Source of the DNA: Sphingopyxis sp. PAMC25046
GTDB lineage: Bacteria > Pseudomonadota > Alphaproteobacteria > Sphingomonadales > Sphingomonadaceae
NCBI RefSeq assembly: GCF_004795895.1
Contig: NZ_CP039250.1
Location: 4,193,501 to 4,257,500 of the forward strand
Direction of reading: 5' to 3'
DNA: 64,000 bases
Shown piece by piece: positions 34,485-41,996 of this stretch (the stretch's first letter is position 1; each line of letters starts with the position of its first letter). The notes below the pieces were generated by a model that made no database searches, was not told the origin of the DNA, and was given only the letters and a program-made list of their open reading frames with translations. Made by a program: the position numbers and the translations under genes.

Positions 34485-35380
34485 TCGCGCTCGCCGCGCT
34501 GCTCCTCGGCGCTGCCGCGGCGCCGGGCACCGCGCCGCGGGCGTTCGAGCAGTTGCGCTGGACCGCACCGGGGGCCGAGCTTGCCTTGCTGTCGGAACAG
34601 CCCGCGACCTGCGTGGCGGGCGACGATGATATGATCCGCGGCGGCCGGGCGCTGTTCGCGACCCCGACCTTGCTCGGCGGGCAGGCCGCGAAGGCTGGCC
34701 TCAGCTGCGCGAGCTGCCATATCAACGGGCGCGACAATGTGCATTTCCTGCTCGCCGGCGTTTCGGCGGGGCCGGGGACCGCCGATGTGACCAACAGCTT
34801 CTTCAGCGCGGCGCGCGGTAACGGCCGCTTCGATCCGGTCGCCATTCCCGATCTGGCGAAAACGGGGAAGGTCTCGCGCGATCCCGGAACGCGCGCGCTC
34901 GAAACGTTCATCCGCAATCTGATCGTCGAGGAATTCGGCGGGCAGGAACCGACGCCTGCAATGCTCGATGCCCTCGCCGCCTATGTCCGCGCGATCCGGC
35001 CTTGCCCGGGCGAGCCGCGGGTCGCGCGGCGGCTGAGCGATCAGCTGGCGGCGATTGCCGACGGCGCCGCGGGTGCGCGGCTGATGATCGATCGCGGAGA
35101 TCAACAGGGCGTGCGGCTGGCGATCGCATCGATGCGCCATCAGTTGGGCTTGATTGCGGAGCGCTACGCCGGGCCGCGCTTTGCGCGCGATCGGTCCGCG
35201 CTGCTAGCCGCATCGCGCGAGTTACAGGCGATCGGGGATACCAACGATCTTACCCGCCTGTGGCCCCTCCTCGAACAATGGAAGCGCGATTTCGACGGTG
35301 GACTCGCGAAGCGGTTGCAGCGCGGCGGGAGCCGGTCGCTTTATAACGCGAAGCATCTGGCGCAGGTGCTACCGCGCTAA
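34451..35380 (+). CDS. Exported mono-haem c-type cytochrome
   Basis: A periplasmic protein of about 309 aa with one haem-attachment site CASCH, then NGRDNVHF, resembling the cytochrome domain of di-haem peroxidase/MauG relatives but with only one CxxCH. The annotated-looking TTG at 34553 would remove the signal peptide. In frame upstream is an ideal one (basic RRGARIRK then LIALAALLLGAAAA), but the only possible starts there are non-standard (CTG 34451). A stop lies just before it. The start is therefore an inference; TTG 34553 is the alternative. It overlaps the TPR gene. Confidence 0.65.
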   Translation: MDRRGARIRKLIALAALLLGAAAAPGTAPRAFEQLRWTAPGAELALLSEQPATCVAGDDDMIRGGRALFATPTLLGGQAAKAGLSCASCHINGRDNVHFLLAGVSAGPGTADVTNSFFSAARGNGRFDPVAIPDLAKTGKVSRDPGTRALETFIRNLIVEEFGGQEPTPAMLDALAAYVRAIRPCPGEPRVARRLSDQLAAIADGAAGARLMIDRGDQQGVRLAIASMRHQLGLIAERYAGPRFARDRSALLAASRELQAIGDTNDLTRLWPLLEQWKRDFDGGLAKRLQRGGSRSLYNAKHLAQVLPR

Positions 35381-35484
35381 CCCGCCGTCGGCAATCATGT
35401 TGCGCCGCAGCACCACTTCTGTTAGGGGCGCGGCGTTTCGCGGCGCTCCGGGCGCTGCCCCCTTCCATCAAGGCTCAAATCCGC

Positions 35485-37317
35485 ATGTCTCTGCGCAATA
35501 TCGCCATTATTGCCCACGTCGATCATGGCAAGACCACGCTCGTGGACCAGCTTTTCCGCCAGTCGGGTACCTTCCGCGATAACCAGCGCGTCGAGGAAAG
35601 GGCCATGGATTCCAACGACTTGGAAAAGGAGCGTGGAATCACGATCCTCGCCAAATGCACCTCGGTCGAGTGGGGCGAGGGCGCCGACGCGACGCGCATC
35701 AACATCGTCGACACGCCGGGCCACGCCGACTTCGGCGGCGAGGTCGAGCGCATCCTGTCGATGGTCGACGGCGTCATCCTGCTCGTCGACGCGGCCGAGG
35801 GCCCGATGCCGCAGACCAAGTTCGTGACCGGCAAGGCGCTCGCGCTGGGCCTGAAACCGATCGTCGTCGTCAACAAGATCGACCGCAGCGACGCGCGCGC
35901 CGCCGAAGTGCTCGACGAGGTGTTCGAACTGTTTCTGACCTTGGAAGCCAATGACGAGCAGCTCGACTTCCCGATCCTCTACGCCTCGGGCCGCGGCGGC
36001 TTCGCCTCGGACAGCCCCGACGCGCGCGAGGGCACGCTCGAGCCGCTGTTCAAGACGATCGTCGGCCATGTGCCCGAGCCGGGCCTGCCCGTCGACGCGC
36101 CCTTCACCTTCCTCGCGACCTTGCTCGACCGCGACAATTTCATCGGCCGCATCCTGACCGGCCGCGTCCAGTCGGGCACGGTCAAGGTCAACCAGCCGAT
36201 CCACGCGCTCGACGCCGACGGCAAGGTGATCGAGGCCGGCCGCGCGTCGAAGCTGCTCGCCTTCCGCGGGCTCGACCGCGTTCCGGTCGACGAAGCCAAG
36301 GCGGGCGACATCGTCGCGATCGCGGGGCTGACCAATGCGACCGTCGCGAACACGATCGCCGACACCAGCGTCAGCGAACCGATCGCCGCGCAGCCGATCG
36401 ACCCGCCGACGCTGTCGATGCGCTTTGCGGTCAACGACTCGCCCATGGCGGGCCGCGAGGGCAGCAAGGTCACGAGCCGCATGATCCGCGATCGCTTGCT
36501 TCGCGAAGCCGAAACCAATGTCGCGATCCGCATCACCGAAAGCGCCGACAAGGACAGCTTCGACGTCGCGGGCCGCGGCGAGCTCCAGCTCGGCGTGCTC
36601 ATCGAAACGATGCGCCGCGAAGGCTTCGAACTCGGCATCAGCCGCCCGAAGGTGCTGTACGGCGAGGACGAGGCCGGCAAGCGTACCGAGCCCTACGAGA
36701 CCGTCGTCATCGACGTCGACGACGAACATTCGGGCACGGTCGTCGAGAAGATGCAGATCCGCAAGGCCGACCTCACCGACATGCGCCCGTCGGGCGGCGG
36801 CAAGACGCGCATCACCTTCAGCGGCCCGTCGCGCGGCCTGATCGGCTATCACGGCGAATTCCTGTCGGACACGCGCGGCACCGGCATCATGAACCGCCTG
36901 TTCGAGAAATATGGCCCGTACAAGGGCGTGATCGAGGGCCGCAAGAACGGCGTCCTGATCTCGAACGGCAATGGCGAAGCCGTCGCCTATGCGCTCGGCC
37001 CCCTGGAAGAACGCGGCATCCTCTTCGTCTCGCCCGGCGAGGCGCTCTATGAGGGCATGATCATCGGCGAGAATGCCAAGCCCGACGACCTCGAGGTCAA
37101 CCCGATGAAGTCGAAGCAGCTCACCAACTTCCGTTCGACGGGCAAGGACGACGCGATCCGCCTCACGCCGCCGAAGCGCATGACGCTCGAACAGGCGATC
37201 GCCTATATCGACGACGACGAGATGGTCGAGGTGACCCCGAAGAACATCCGCATCCGCAAGGCGATCCTCGACCCGCACGAGCGCAAGAAGGCCAGCCGCA
37301 AGAAGGAAGCGGCGTAA
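35485..37317 (+). CDS. typA: GTP-binding translation factor TypA/BipA
   Basis: A 610-aa ribosome-associated GTPase involved in late 50S assembly, stress and cold growth. G1 is AHVDHGKT, G2 includes the EKERGITIL switch, G3 is DTPGHADFGGE and G4 is VNKIDR. Domains II, III, V and the family C-terminus with the SGGGKTRITFSGPSRGLIGYH block follow. It is complete and of normal length. A strong rho-independent terminator follows at 37325. Confidence 0.98.
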   Translation: MSLRNIAIIAHVDHGKTTLVDQLFRQSGTFRDNQRVEERAMDSNDLEKERGITILAKCTSVEWGEGADATRINIVDTPGHADFGGEVERILSMVDGVILLVDAAEGPMPQTKFVTGKALALGLKPIVVVNKIDRSDARAAEVLDEVFELFLTLEANDEQLDFPILYASGRGGFASDSPDAREGTLEPLFKTIVGHVPEPGLPVDAPFTFLATLLDRDNFIGRILTGRVQSGTVKVNQPIHALDADGKVIEAGRASKLLAFRGLDRVPVDEAKAGDIVAIAGLTNATVANTIADTSVSEPIAAQPIDPPTLSMRFAVNDSPMAGREGSKVTSRMIRDRLLREAETNVAIRITESADKDSFDVAGRGELQLGVLIETMRREGFELGISRPKVLYGEDEAGKRTEPYETVVIDVDDEHSGTVVEKMQIRKADLTDMRPSGGGKTRITFSGPSRGLIGYHGEFLSDTRGTGIMNRLFEKYGPYKGVIEGRKNGVLISNGNGEAVAYALGPLEERGILFVSPGEALYEGMIIGENAKPDDLEVNPMKSKQLTNFRSTGKDDAIRLTPPKRMTLEQAIAYIDDDEMVEVTPKNIRIRKAILDPHERKKASRKKEAA

Positions 37318-37324
37318 GATACAG

Positions 37325-37353
37325 ACCGGCGGCCCCATCGGCCGCCGGTTTTT
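37325..37353 (+). terminator. Intrinsic terminator of typA
   Basis: Arms accggcggcc (37325-37334) and ggccgccggt (37340-37349) form a perfect 10-base-pair stem with a five-base loop, followed directly by a T-rich tract. It begins eight bases after the typA stop. Confidence 0.9.
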
Positions 37354-37392
37354 CTTTGGGCGTTACCTCTTTCCCGTTCGCGCCCCTTTTTT

Positions 37393-37471
37393 CCGTTTGT
37401 GTCGAGCGAAGTCGAGACGCCCATGGGGAGCGTATGCCTTCGCGTGTCTCGACTTCGCTCGACACGAACGG
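37393..37471. repeat. Large REP-like hairpin
   Basis: Perfect 20-base inverted arms at 37399-37418 (gtgtcgagcgaagtcgagac) and 37446-37465, extended outward with one mismatch to ccgtt and gaacgg. The same core (tctcgacttcgctcga) recurs at 40377-40398, and its ends (gtgtctcgac, cgacacgaacgg) frame the repeat inside the broken gene at 40950-41025. Confidence 0.85.
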
Positions 37472-37506
37472 TTACAGGTGGATTTCCCGATAGCTGAGGT
37501 TGCGCC

Positions 37507-38061
37507 GTGCCCCGCCTGATCCTGTTCAACAAGCCGTGGGGCGTGCTGTCGCAGTTCACCGACAAGGGCATGACCGCGAGCCCCGACGGCCCGCGCGCGA
37601 CGCTGTCCGACTATATCGACGTGCCCGGCGTCTATCCGGCGGGGCGGCTGGACAGGGATAGTGAAGGCCTGCTGATCCTGACCGACGACGGCGCGCTGCA
37701 GGCGCGGATTTCGTCGCCGAAGCACAAGATGCCCAAAACCTATCTCGCGCAGGTCGAGGGCGAGCCCGATGAAGCCGCGCTCGAAGCGCTCCGCCGCGGC
37801 GTCACGCTGAACGACGGTCCGACGCGCCCCGCGACCGTGTGCCTAATCGACCCGCCGAAGCTCTGGGACCGCGACCCGCCGGTGCGATACCGCAAGAGCG
37901 TGCCCGACGCATGGATCGAACTGACGATCACCGAAGGCCGCAACCGCCAGGTGCGGCGGATGACGGCGGCGGTCGGCTATCCCACGCTGCGGCTGGTGCG
38001 GTGGCGGATCGGGGGGTGGGAGATTGGGGATTTGGGATTGGGGGAGTGGCGGGCAGTTTGA
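37507..38061 (+). CDS. rluE: RluE-type rRNA pseudouridine synthase
   Basis: A 184-aa enzyme that isomerises a uridine in 23S rRNA to pseudouridine. The RsuA/RluE family active-site block is [17 protein letters not shown] with the catalytic Asp, preceded by [14 protein letters not shown] and followed by KTYLAQVEG and the binding motif [10 protein letters not shown]. It lacks an N-terminal S4 domain, as RluE does. A GTG start at 37507 is used. It is the last core gene before the low-GC insert. Confidence 0.9.
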   Translation: MPRLILFNKPWGVLSQFTDKGMTASPDGPRATLSDYIDVPGVYPAGRLDRDSEGLLILTDDGALQARISSPKHKMPKTYLAQVEGEPDEAALEALRRGVTLNDGPTRPATVCLIDPPKLWDRDPPVRYRKSVPDAWIELTITEGRNRQVRRMTAAVGYPTLRLVRWRIGGWEIGDLGLGEWRAV

Positions 38062-38127
38062 AGGTCAGCTGCGGATTTGGCCTCGTTACCACTTTATTCG
38101 CCGGCGAGTGAGCGGCGCCAATGTCTA

Positions 38128-38155
38128 TTGCTACAGGAAAAGGTGAGCCTATATT
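38128..38155 (+). promoter_or_regulatory. Candidate promoter of the low-GC insert
   Basis: TTGCTA (38128-38133), a 16-base spacer and TATATT (38150-38155) form a plausible sigma-70 promoter about 15 bases before the ATG at 38171. It would drive the unknown gene and the CBASS genes that follow on the same strand. No operator-like repeat is seen. Confidence 0.4.
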
Positions 38156-38170
38156 CTCCGTCTGGAGAGC

Positions 38171-38686
38171 ATGAACATGGAACGACTACTTGTTTCGAAT
38201 TACGATTTGCCATTTTCGGCATTCGACATAACGAGGGTGCATAGCAAGGGAGCTGACTTGTTCGGGTTAATGCTTCCTTCGAGCTCTGAACAGCCGCCCA
38301 TGCTTATCGAGCGCAATAGTTTTGGCCTTGTCGTATTCCCACTATCAGGGCCGCGTAATTTTCAGAGAATTCAACTTGGCATCGGAGCACATGCCGAAGG
38401 GATATGGTTTTCCGATCCTCGAATTGCGGTCGATATTTCGAGCAGGATTAACCCGCAATCGGGAGGGCGGATCGGCGATTTATCCTTGTCTTACGGCAGC
38501 CTAAATTTGCTGATCTGGGACGGCCTAACTAATCCCCCTTTTCCTGAACCATGCCCAATGTCGATTAGCTTTGATACGGGTGACGCCAATCCGGTCGGCT
38601 TTAGTCGGTGGTCTATTTACACAGTTGTCGGAGAGCGGGAGGTGGAATTGTGGAGGCGGGGCGCGCCTGAAGCCGAGACCACTTGA
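38171..38686 (+). CDS. Unknown protein upstream of CBASS genes
   Basis: A 171-aa protein that I do not recognise. It has no signal peptide or membrane helix. Predicted strands dominate (for example FGLVVFPLS, LSLSYGSLNLLIWDG, WSIYTVVGEREVELW), so it is probably beta-rich and cytosolic. Codon use is less GC-biased than flanking genes and matches the two genes downstream. It is separated from the CD-NTase gene by 64 bases on the same strand, with its own likely promoter. It may be an accessory protein or unrelated cargo of the same insert. Confidence 0.6.
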   Translation: MNMERLLVSNYDLPFSAFDITRVHSKGADLFGLMLPSSSEQPPMLIERNSFGLVVFPLSGPRNFQRIQLGIGAHAEGIWFSDPRIAVDISSRINPQSGGRIGDLSLSYGSLNLLIWDGLTNPPFPEPCPMSISFDTGDANPVGFSRWSIYTVVGEREVELWRRGAPEAETT

Positions 38687-38750
38687 CTAGGCCTTTCTCG
38701 CCGGGTGTTGTCAATCTTTCTGCACCTATATCGCCACGGGAGAGGCGGCC

Positions 38751-39635
38751 ATGAACTTCACGGAAGAGCAATTTTCGACGTGGGCTGGTCCGCCATCGGA
38801 TAGCGAGAAACAGCGGATCGCGAACACTGAAAACGCAGTTAAGAAAGCAGTCGAAGCAAGCGATGCGCTGCGGAATAGAAGCGTTCGCGTGTATGCGCAG
38901 GGATCGTATCGCAACCGGGTGAATGTGCGCGCCGACAGTGACGTGGATGTGGCGGTGCTATACGATGGCGCGTTCTTCTACGACGGCATAGAGGGTCGCG
39001 CGCTCAACACAATGGGCTATGAAGATGGCGCATATAGCTATTCCCAATTCCGTACAGACGTAGGAAACGCTCTGAGAGATTATTTCAAGGATGGTGTCGT
39101 TACGGAGGGCAACAAGGCATTCGACGTCAAGGCGAATACATACAGGGTTGAAGCTGACGTTATCCCGTTGTTTGAGTTTCGTCATTTTTGGGGTGATGGG
39201 ACATGGGAGACGGGTGTTGCGCTATTCCCCAAGACTGGCGCTCGGATCGTCAATTGGCACGAGCAGCATTATCGCAACGGGGTCCACAAAAATGCGGCTA
39301 CGAACCGTTCCTTCAAGGGACTGGTCCGAATTATTAAAACACTGCGGTACCGAATGCTGGCCGATGGAATCGCTTCAGCGAAAACCGCACCGAGTTTCAT
39401 GCTGGAATCGCTGATATATAATCTACCCGACGAGGGAATGTCCTTCAATCAATGGGTAGACGAGTTTCGGTCTGCGCTGGCGACAATTTATCATTCGACT
39501 GTGAATATAGAGGACTGCGAAAAATGGGTCGAGGTCAACGAGCTTAAGTGGCTGTTTCATGGTCAACCTTGGACTCATGCTGACGCCAACGCCTTTGCTT
39601 TGGATTGCTGGAATTATGCGGGTTATGAGTCATGA
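38751..39635 (+). CDS. CBASS CD-NTase (cyclic oligonucleotide synthase)
   Basis: A 294-aa nucleotidyltransferase of the cGAS/DncV-like CD-NTase family, which makes a cyclic di- or tri-nucleotide alarm signal from NTPs. The core is intact: GS at 51-52 in YAQGSYRN, the metal-binding acidic residues D64 and D66 in ADSDVDVAVLY, and the third Asp, D136, in RVEADVIPLF. The C-terminal half is helical with FKGLVRIIKTLRYRM. Length is at the short end for the family. The product cannot be inferred. The stop overlaps the start of the effector gene. Confidence 0.9.
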   Translation: MNFTEEQFSTWAGPPSDSEKQRIANTENAVKKAVEASDALRNRSVRVYAQGSYRNRVNVRADSDVDVAVLYDGAFFYDGIEGRALNTMGYEDGAYSYSQFRTDVGNALRDYFKDGVVTEGNKAFDVKANTYRVEADVIPLFEFRHFWGDGTWETGVALFPKTGARIVNWHEQHYRNGVHKNAATNRSFKGLVRIIKTLRYRMLADGIASAKTAPSFMLESLIYNLPDEGMSFNQWVDEFRSALATIYHSTVNIEDCEKWVEVNELKWLFHGQPWTHADANAFALDCWNYAGYES

Positions 39636-40255
39636 TGACGCGGACCCAAATCTCGGCATTCCTATTCCTATCCGTTGCTTGTTGGGCAGTTCTCTTATGG
39701 TGGCAGGGCATTCCGTTAACATGGGCGATGCTCGCGCCGTTTAGCGGAGTGGTTGGCGCGGTTTCCGGTTTTTTGTTGCTGTTCGATGCGTGGCTTTGGC
39801 GATTGCTCATATTTCGAGGGTGGTTGCTCAAGCGACCGCTCTTGCATGGAACGTGGAAAGTGGCGCTACAAAGCGACTGGATAGACCCCGAAACTGGACA
39901 GTGCATCCCGCCGATCCATTGTTACATGGTCATTCGTCAAACAGCGTCTAAACTGAGTTTGGACCTTGTAACACGAGAATCACATTCGACAACGGTTTCG
40001 GCAGGTATTGAGGACTGTCGAAACGGGACGTTCCGGGTAAGCTGCACCTATAACAATCAACCCCGCAATTTGTACCGGCACCGGAGCGAAGTGCATTTCG
40101 GAGCGATGCTGTTGGATGTGGAGACAGTTACACCGGCCTCGCTTGAAGGTGAGTACTGGACTGATCGTAAAACAACAGGCTCGTTGGACCTCACCGAACG
40201 AAATTCGAAGGTGTGTATGACCTTCTCGCAAGCTGAAGCTCTTTTCTCCAGCTGA
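39632..40255 (+). CDS. cap15: Cap15-like CBASS effector (2TM beta-barrel)
   Basis: A 207-aa membrane effector. Two hydrophobic helices (about 8-24 and 31-52) anchor a cytosolic beta-rich domain (70-205). Its marks are LLHGTWKVALQSDWIDPETG, a PIHCYMVIRQT strand, RESHSTTVSAG and the closing LEGEYWTDRKTTGSLDL strands. This is the S-2TM-beta (Cap15) family, whose barrel binds a cyclic dinucleotide and whose helices then oligomerise and disrupt the inner membrane. The ATG overlaps the cyclase stop (ATGA), so the two are coupled. Confidence 0.88.
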   Translation: MMTRTQISAFLFLSVACWAVLLWWQGIPLTWAMLAPFSGVVGAVSGFLLLFDAWLWRLLIFRGWLLKRPLLHGTWKVALQSDWIDPETGQCIPPIHCYMVIRQTASKLSLDLVTRESHSTTVSAGIEDCRNGTFRVSCTYNNQPRNLYRHRSEVHFGAMLLDVETVTPASLEGEYWTDRKTTGSLDLTERNSKVCMTFSQAEALFSS

Positions 40256-40376
40256 CTGCTCGTGCCTCGTTTGCGGGGTGCTTCAGGTGCAAAGCTGTTC
40301 CAACGTTCCGAAGTGAACAAACCATAAACAAACTTCTTTCCTCATTACGCCCCTCCGCCATACCCTGTCCGGTTTG

Positions 40377-40398
40377 GTCTCTCGACTTCGCTCGAGAC
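40377..40398. repeat. REP-like hairpin downstream of CBASS
   Basis: The 22-base imperfect palindrome contains ctcgacttcgctcgaga, the same core as the large hairpin at 37393-37471. The low-GC insert therefore lies between two copies of one repeat family. It is about 20 bases before the start of the broken gene at 40418. Confidence 0.65.
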
Positions 40399-40765
40399 AT
40401 ATGGAGGAGGGCAAATCATGCAGAACCGGACACCGATCGCGGCCGCCGCCCGGCCGCCGCTTCCCGAGTTTACGCCGGTGCCGCGCAAATATCGGCACGA
40501 CGGGTGGACGCCCGAGCGGCAGAAGGCGTTTATCGCGGCACTTGCCGATACGGGGTCGGTCCGCCGCGCGGCGGCGATGGTCAATATGGCGCAGACGAAC
40601 TGCTATACGCTGCGGCGCGCGCCGGGGGCGGAGAGCTTTCGGCGGGCGTGGGAGGCGGCGCTCGATTTCGGGGTCGCGCGGCTGAAGGATATCGCCTTCG
40701 AACGCGCGATCGACGGCTATCTGGTGCCCGTCTTCGTCGCGGGCAAGCTGATGGGTGCGCTGGGT

Positions 40766-40812
40766 AAATCATGCCCCGCATGATTTAGGTCCGTCCGGGG
40801 GACGGACCGACC
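40766..40812. repeat. Inserted double palindrome carrying a stop codon
   Basis: Two adjacent hairpins with 9-base perfect arms: aaatcatgc/gcatgattt (40766-40774, 40778-40786) and ggtccgtcc/ggacggacc (40788-40796, 40800-40808), each with a three-base loop. They are bracketed by gggt and accc. The element sits inside the gene at 40418-41224 and supplies its premature TGA. Confidence 0.85.
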
Positions 40813-40949
40813 CGGCACACGGCGGCGGCACAATGACGCGCTGCTGATGTTTTGCCTGCGCCATTATGGGCGGGATGCGGGCGGCAAGCGCACGACGATC
40901 AACTATTTCTCGACGCGGGCGAGCGCGGGGGCGGGCGCTGCGGTTGCGG

Positions 40950-41025
40950 GTGTCTCGACTTCCACCATTGGTGGAAGTTTATCCCGAGCGCCTGCCAAGG
41001 CAGTCGAGGGGCTCGACACGAACGG
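40950..41025. repeat. In-frame REP-like repeat inside coding sequence
   Basis: Outer ends gtgtc (40950-40954) and gacac (41015-41019) enclose a perfect hairpin cttccacc-att-ggtggaag (40959-40977) and the segment gcctgccaaggcag (40990-41003). The latter and its flanks are nearly identical, in inverted orientation, to 57520-57550. It is translated in frame as part of the broken gene, adding roughly 25 residues. Confidence 0.75.
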
Positions 41026-41220
41026 GGCGGGCGATGCGGCGGGGGCGCAGGATGCGGCGGCGGGGCTGATCGAGGGGTTCGACGGGGTGGCGCTCGACGC
41101 ACAGGCCGAGGCCGAGATCGGGGCGGCGCTGCACGCGCTCGCCGCGCGGCAGCCGGATGCAGCCATTGTTCGGCGAGCCGCGCATGATCGCGCTGACGTT
41201 CGAAGGGCGTTTCCGACGGG

Positions 41221-41985
41221 CTAGCTGCACGCCTCTTCGGAAGCGGGCGGTTCGTCGTAATTCCTGTCCCACCAGGTCTTCCACCGTTCCTCGAGCGCCG
41301 CGAAATCGTCGGCGGAGAGGTCGTAGGTGGTGAGGATCACCATGCCGCGGCCGTGCGGCGCGCTGTCCTTTACCGACTTGTCGGTGACGATCAGCAGCCC
41401 ATTCCCCCATTGCGGGACGGTGAGCCCGATCTGCCACGCGGTGCGGTGCCACGCCTGTCCGACCACCGTGTCGCCGGTGGGCAGCGTTGCGGCGTGCGGC
41501 TGGCCGTCGGGCGTGTCGCGGAAGTCGGTGAGCCCGAGCGCCGCGATCGGCCCAGACCCGCCGCGCTTCGCATGGCCCGAGAAATAGAGCGTGCGGCGCG
41601 GCGCGAGGCCGTGCTGCTCGATCGCGAGGCGCAGTTGCTGGACGAAGCTGATCCAGCCTTCGACCATATCCTCGTAGATGCCGTCCCAGTCCTTGCCCGC
41701 GGGTTCGGCGCGCACGACACGAAAGATGGTTTCCTGGCCGCGCGGTTCGATCTCGAAGCGGTCGGGAACGCCCTCGAACCAAAGGATGCCGGCTTCCTTG
41801 TCGGCGCGGGTATATTGGAAGAAGATATAGTCGATCTCGTCGCGCAGGCTGTCGGCCTCCCAGCCGAACCAGTTGTAGAGTTTTTCGCGGTCCTGCAGCG
41901 CGTCCCACACCTGATCGGCGGGCGCGGAGATCGTCATTTCGACCAGAATACGGTCGACGGTGGGCTGTTCGGACGCTTCGGTCAT
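41221..41985 (-). CDS. SRPBCC (AHSA1)-domain protein
   Basis: A 254-aa cytosolic START-like protein. The Activator-of-Hsp90-homologue pattern is visible: EMTISAPADQVWDALQDREKLYNWFGWEADS at the start, FEGVPDRFEIEPRGQETIFRVV, and a GWISFVQQLRLAIEQHG helix. This fold binds hydrophobic ligands in a central cavity. It lies 11 bases after an ArsR-type regulator gene, a common pairing in which the regulator controls the SRPBCC gene and itself. Ligand unknown. Confidence 0.85.
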   Translation of the reverse strand: MTEASEQPTVDRILVEMTISAPADQVWDALQDREKLYNWFGWEADSLRDEIDYIFFQYTRADKEAGILWFEGVPDRFEIEPRGQETIFRVVRAEPAGKDWDGIYEDMVEGWISFVQQLRLAIEQHGLAPRRTLYFSGHAKRGGSGPIAALGLTDFRDTPDGQPHAATLPTGDTVVGQAWHRTAWQIGLTVPQWGNGLLIVTDKSVKDSAPHGRGMVILTTYDLSADDFAALEERWKTWWDRNYDEPPASEEACS

Positions 41986-41996
41986 TGCTGGTCTCC

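Larger units (their letters stand above)
38751..40255 (+). other. CBASS anti-phage defence locus (two-gene)
   Basis: The CD-NTase gene (38751-39635) and the Cap15-like effector gene (39632-40255) overlap by four bases and form a minimal cyclase-plus-effector CBASS operon (type I). There are no Cap2/Cap3 ubiquitin-like, HORMA or TRIP13 genes. The model from the family: phage infection triggers the cyclase, the cyclic oligonucleotide binds the Cap15 beta domain, and the effector breaks the inner membrane, killing the cell before phage release. Confidence 0.85.
40418..41224 (+). pseudogene. Terminase-small-subunit-like gene interrupted by REP element
   Basis: The paralogue of the gene at 1128-1766. 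The HTH-like core is intact (WTPERQKAFIAALAD..., CYTLRRAPG.ESFRRAWEAA). Aligned with the paralogue, GKLMG should be followed almost at once by RRRHNDALLMFCLRHYG. Instead about 63 bases (40757-40819) intervene, carrying two palindromes and an in-frame TGA at 40781. The frame is the same on both sides. A second repeat (40950-41025) is translated in frame further down. Intact product: 121 residues, or about 268 with read-through. Confidence 0.75.

Noticed and set aside
35422..37338. 638-codon open frame opposite typA
   Set aside because: Shadow of typA; no motifs.
40418..41224. Prophage remnant
   Set aside because: The small-terminase-like core is the only phage-like feature; no portal, capsid, integrase or tail gene is near either copy.
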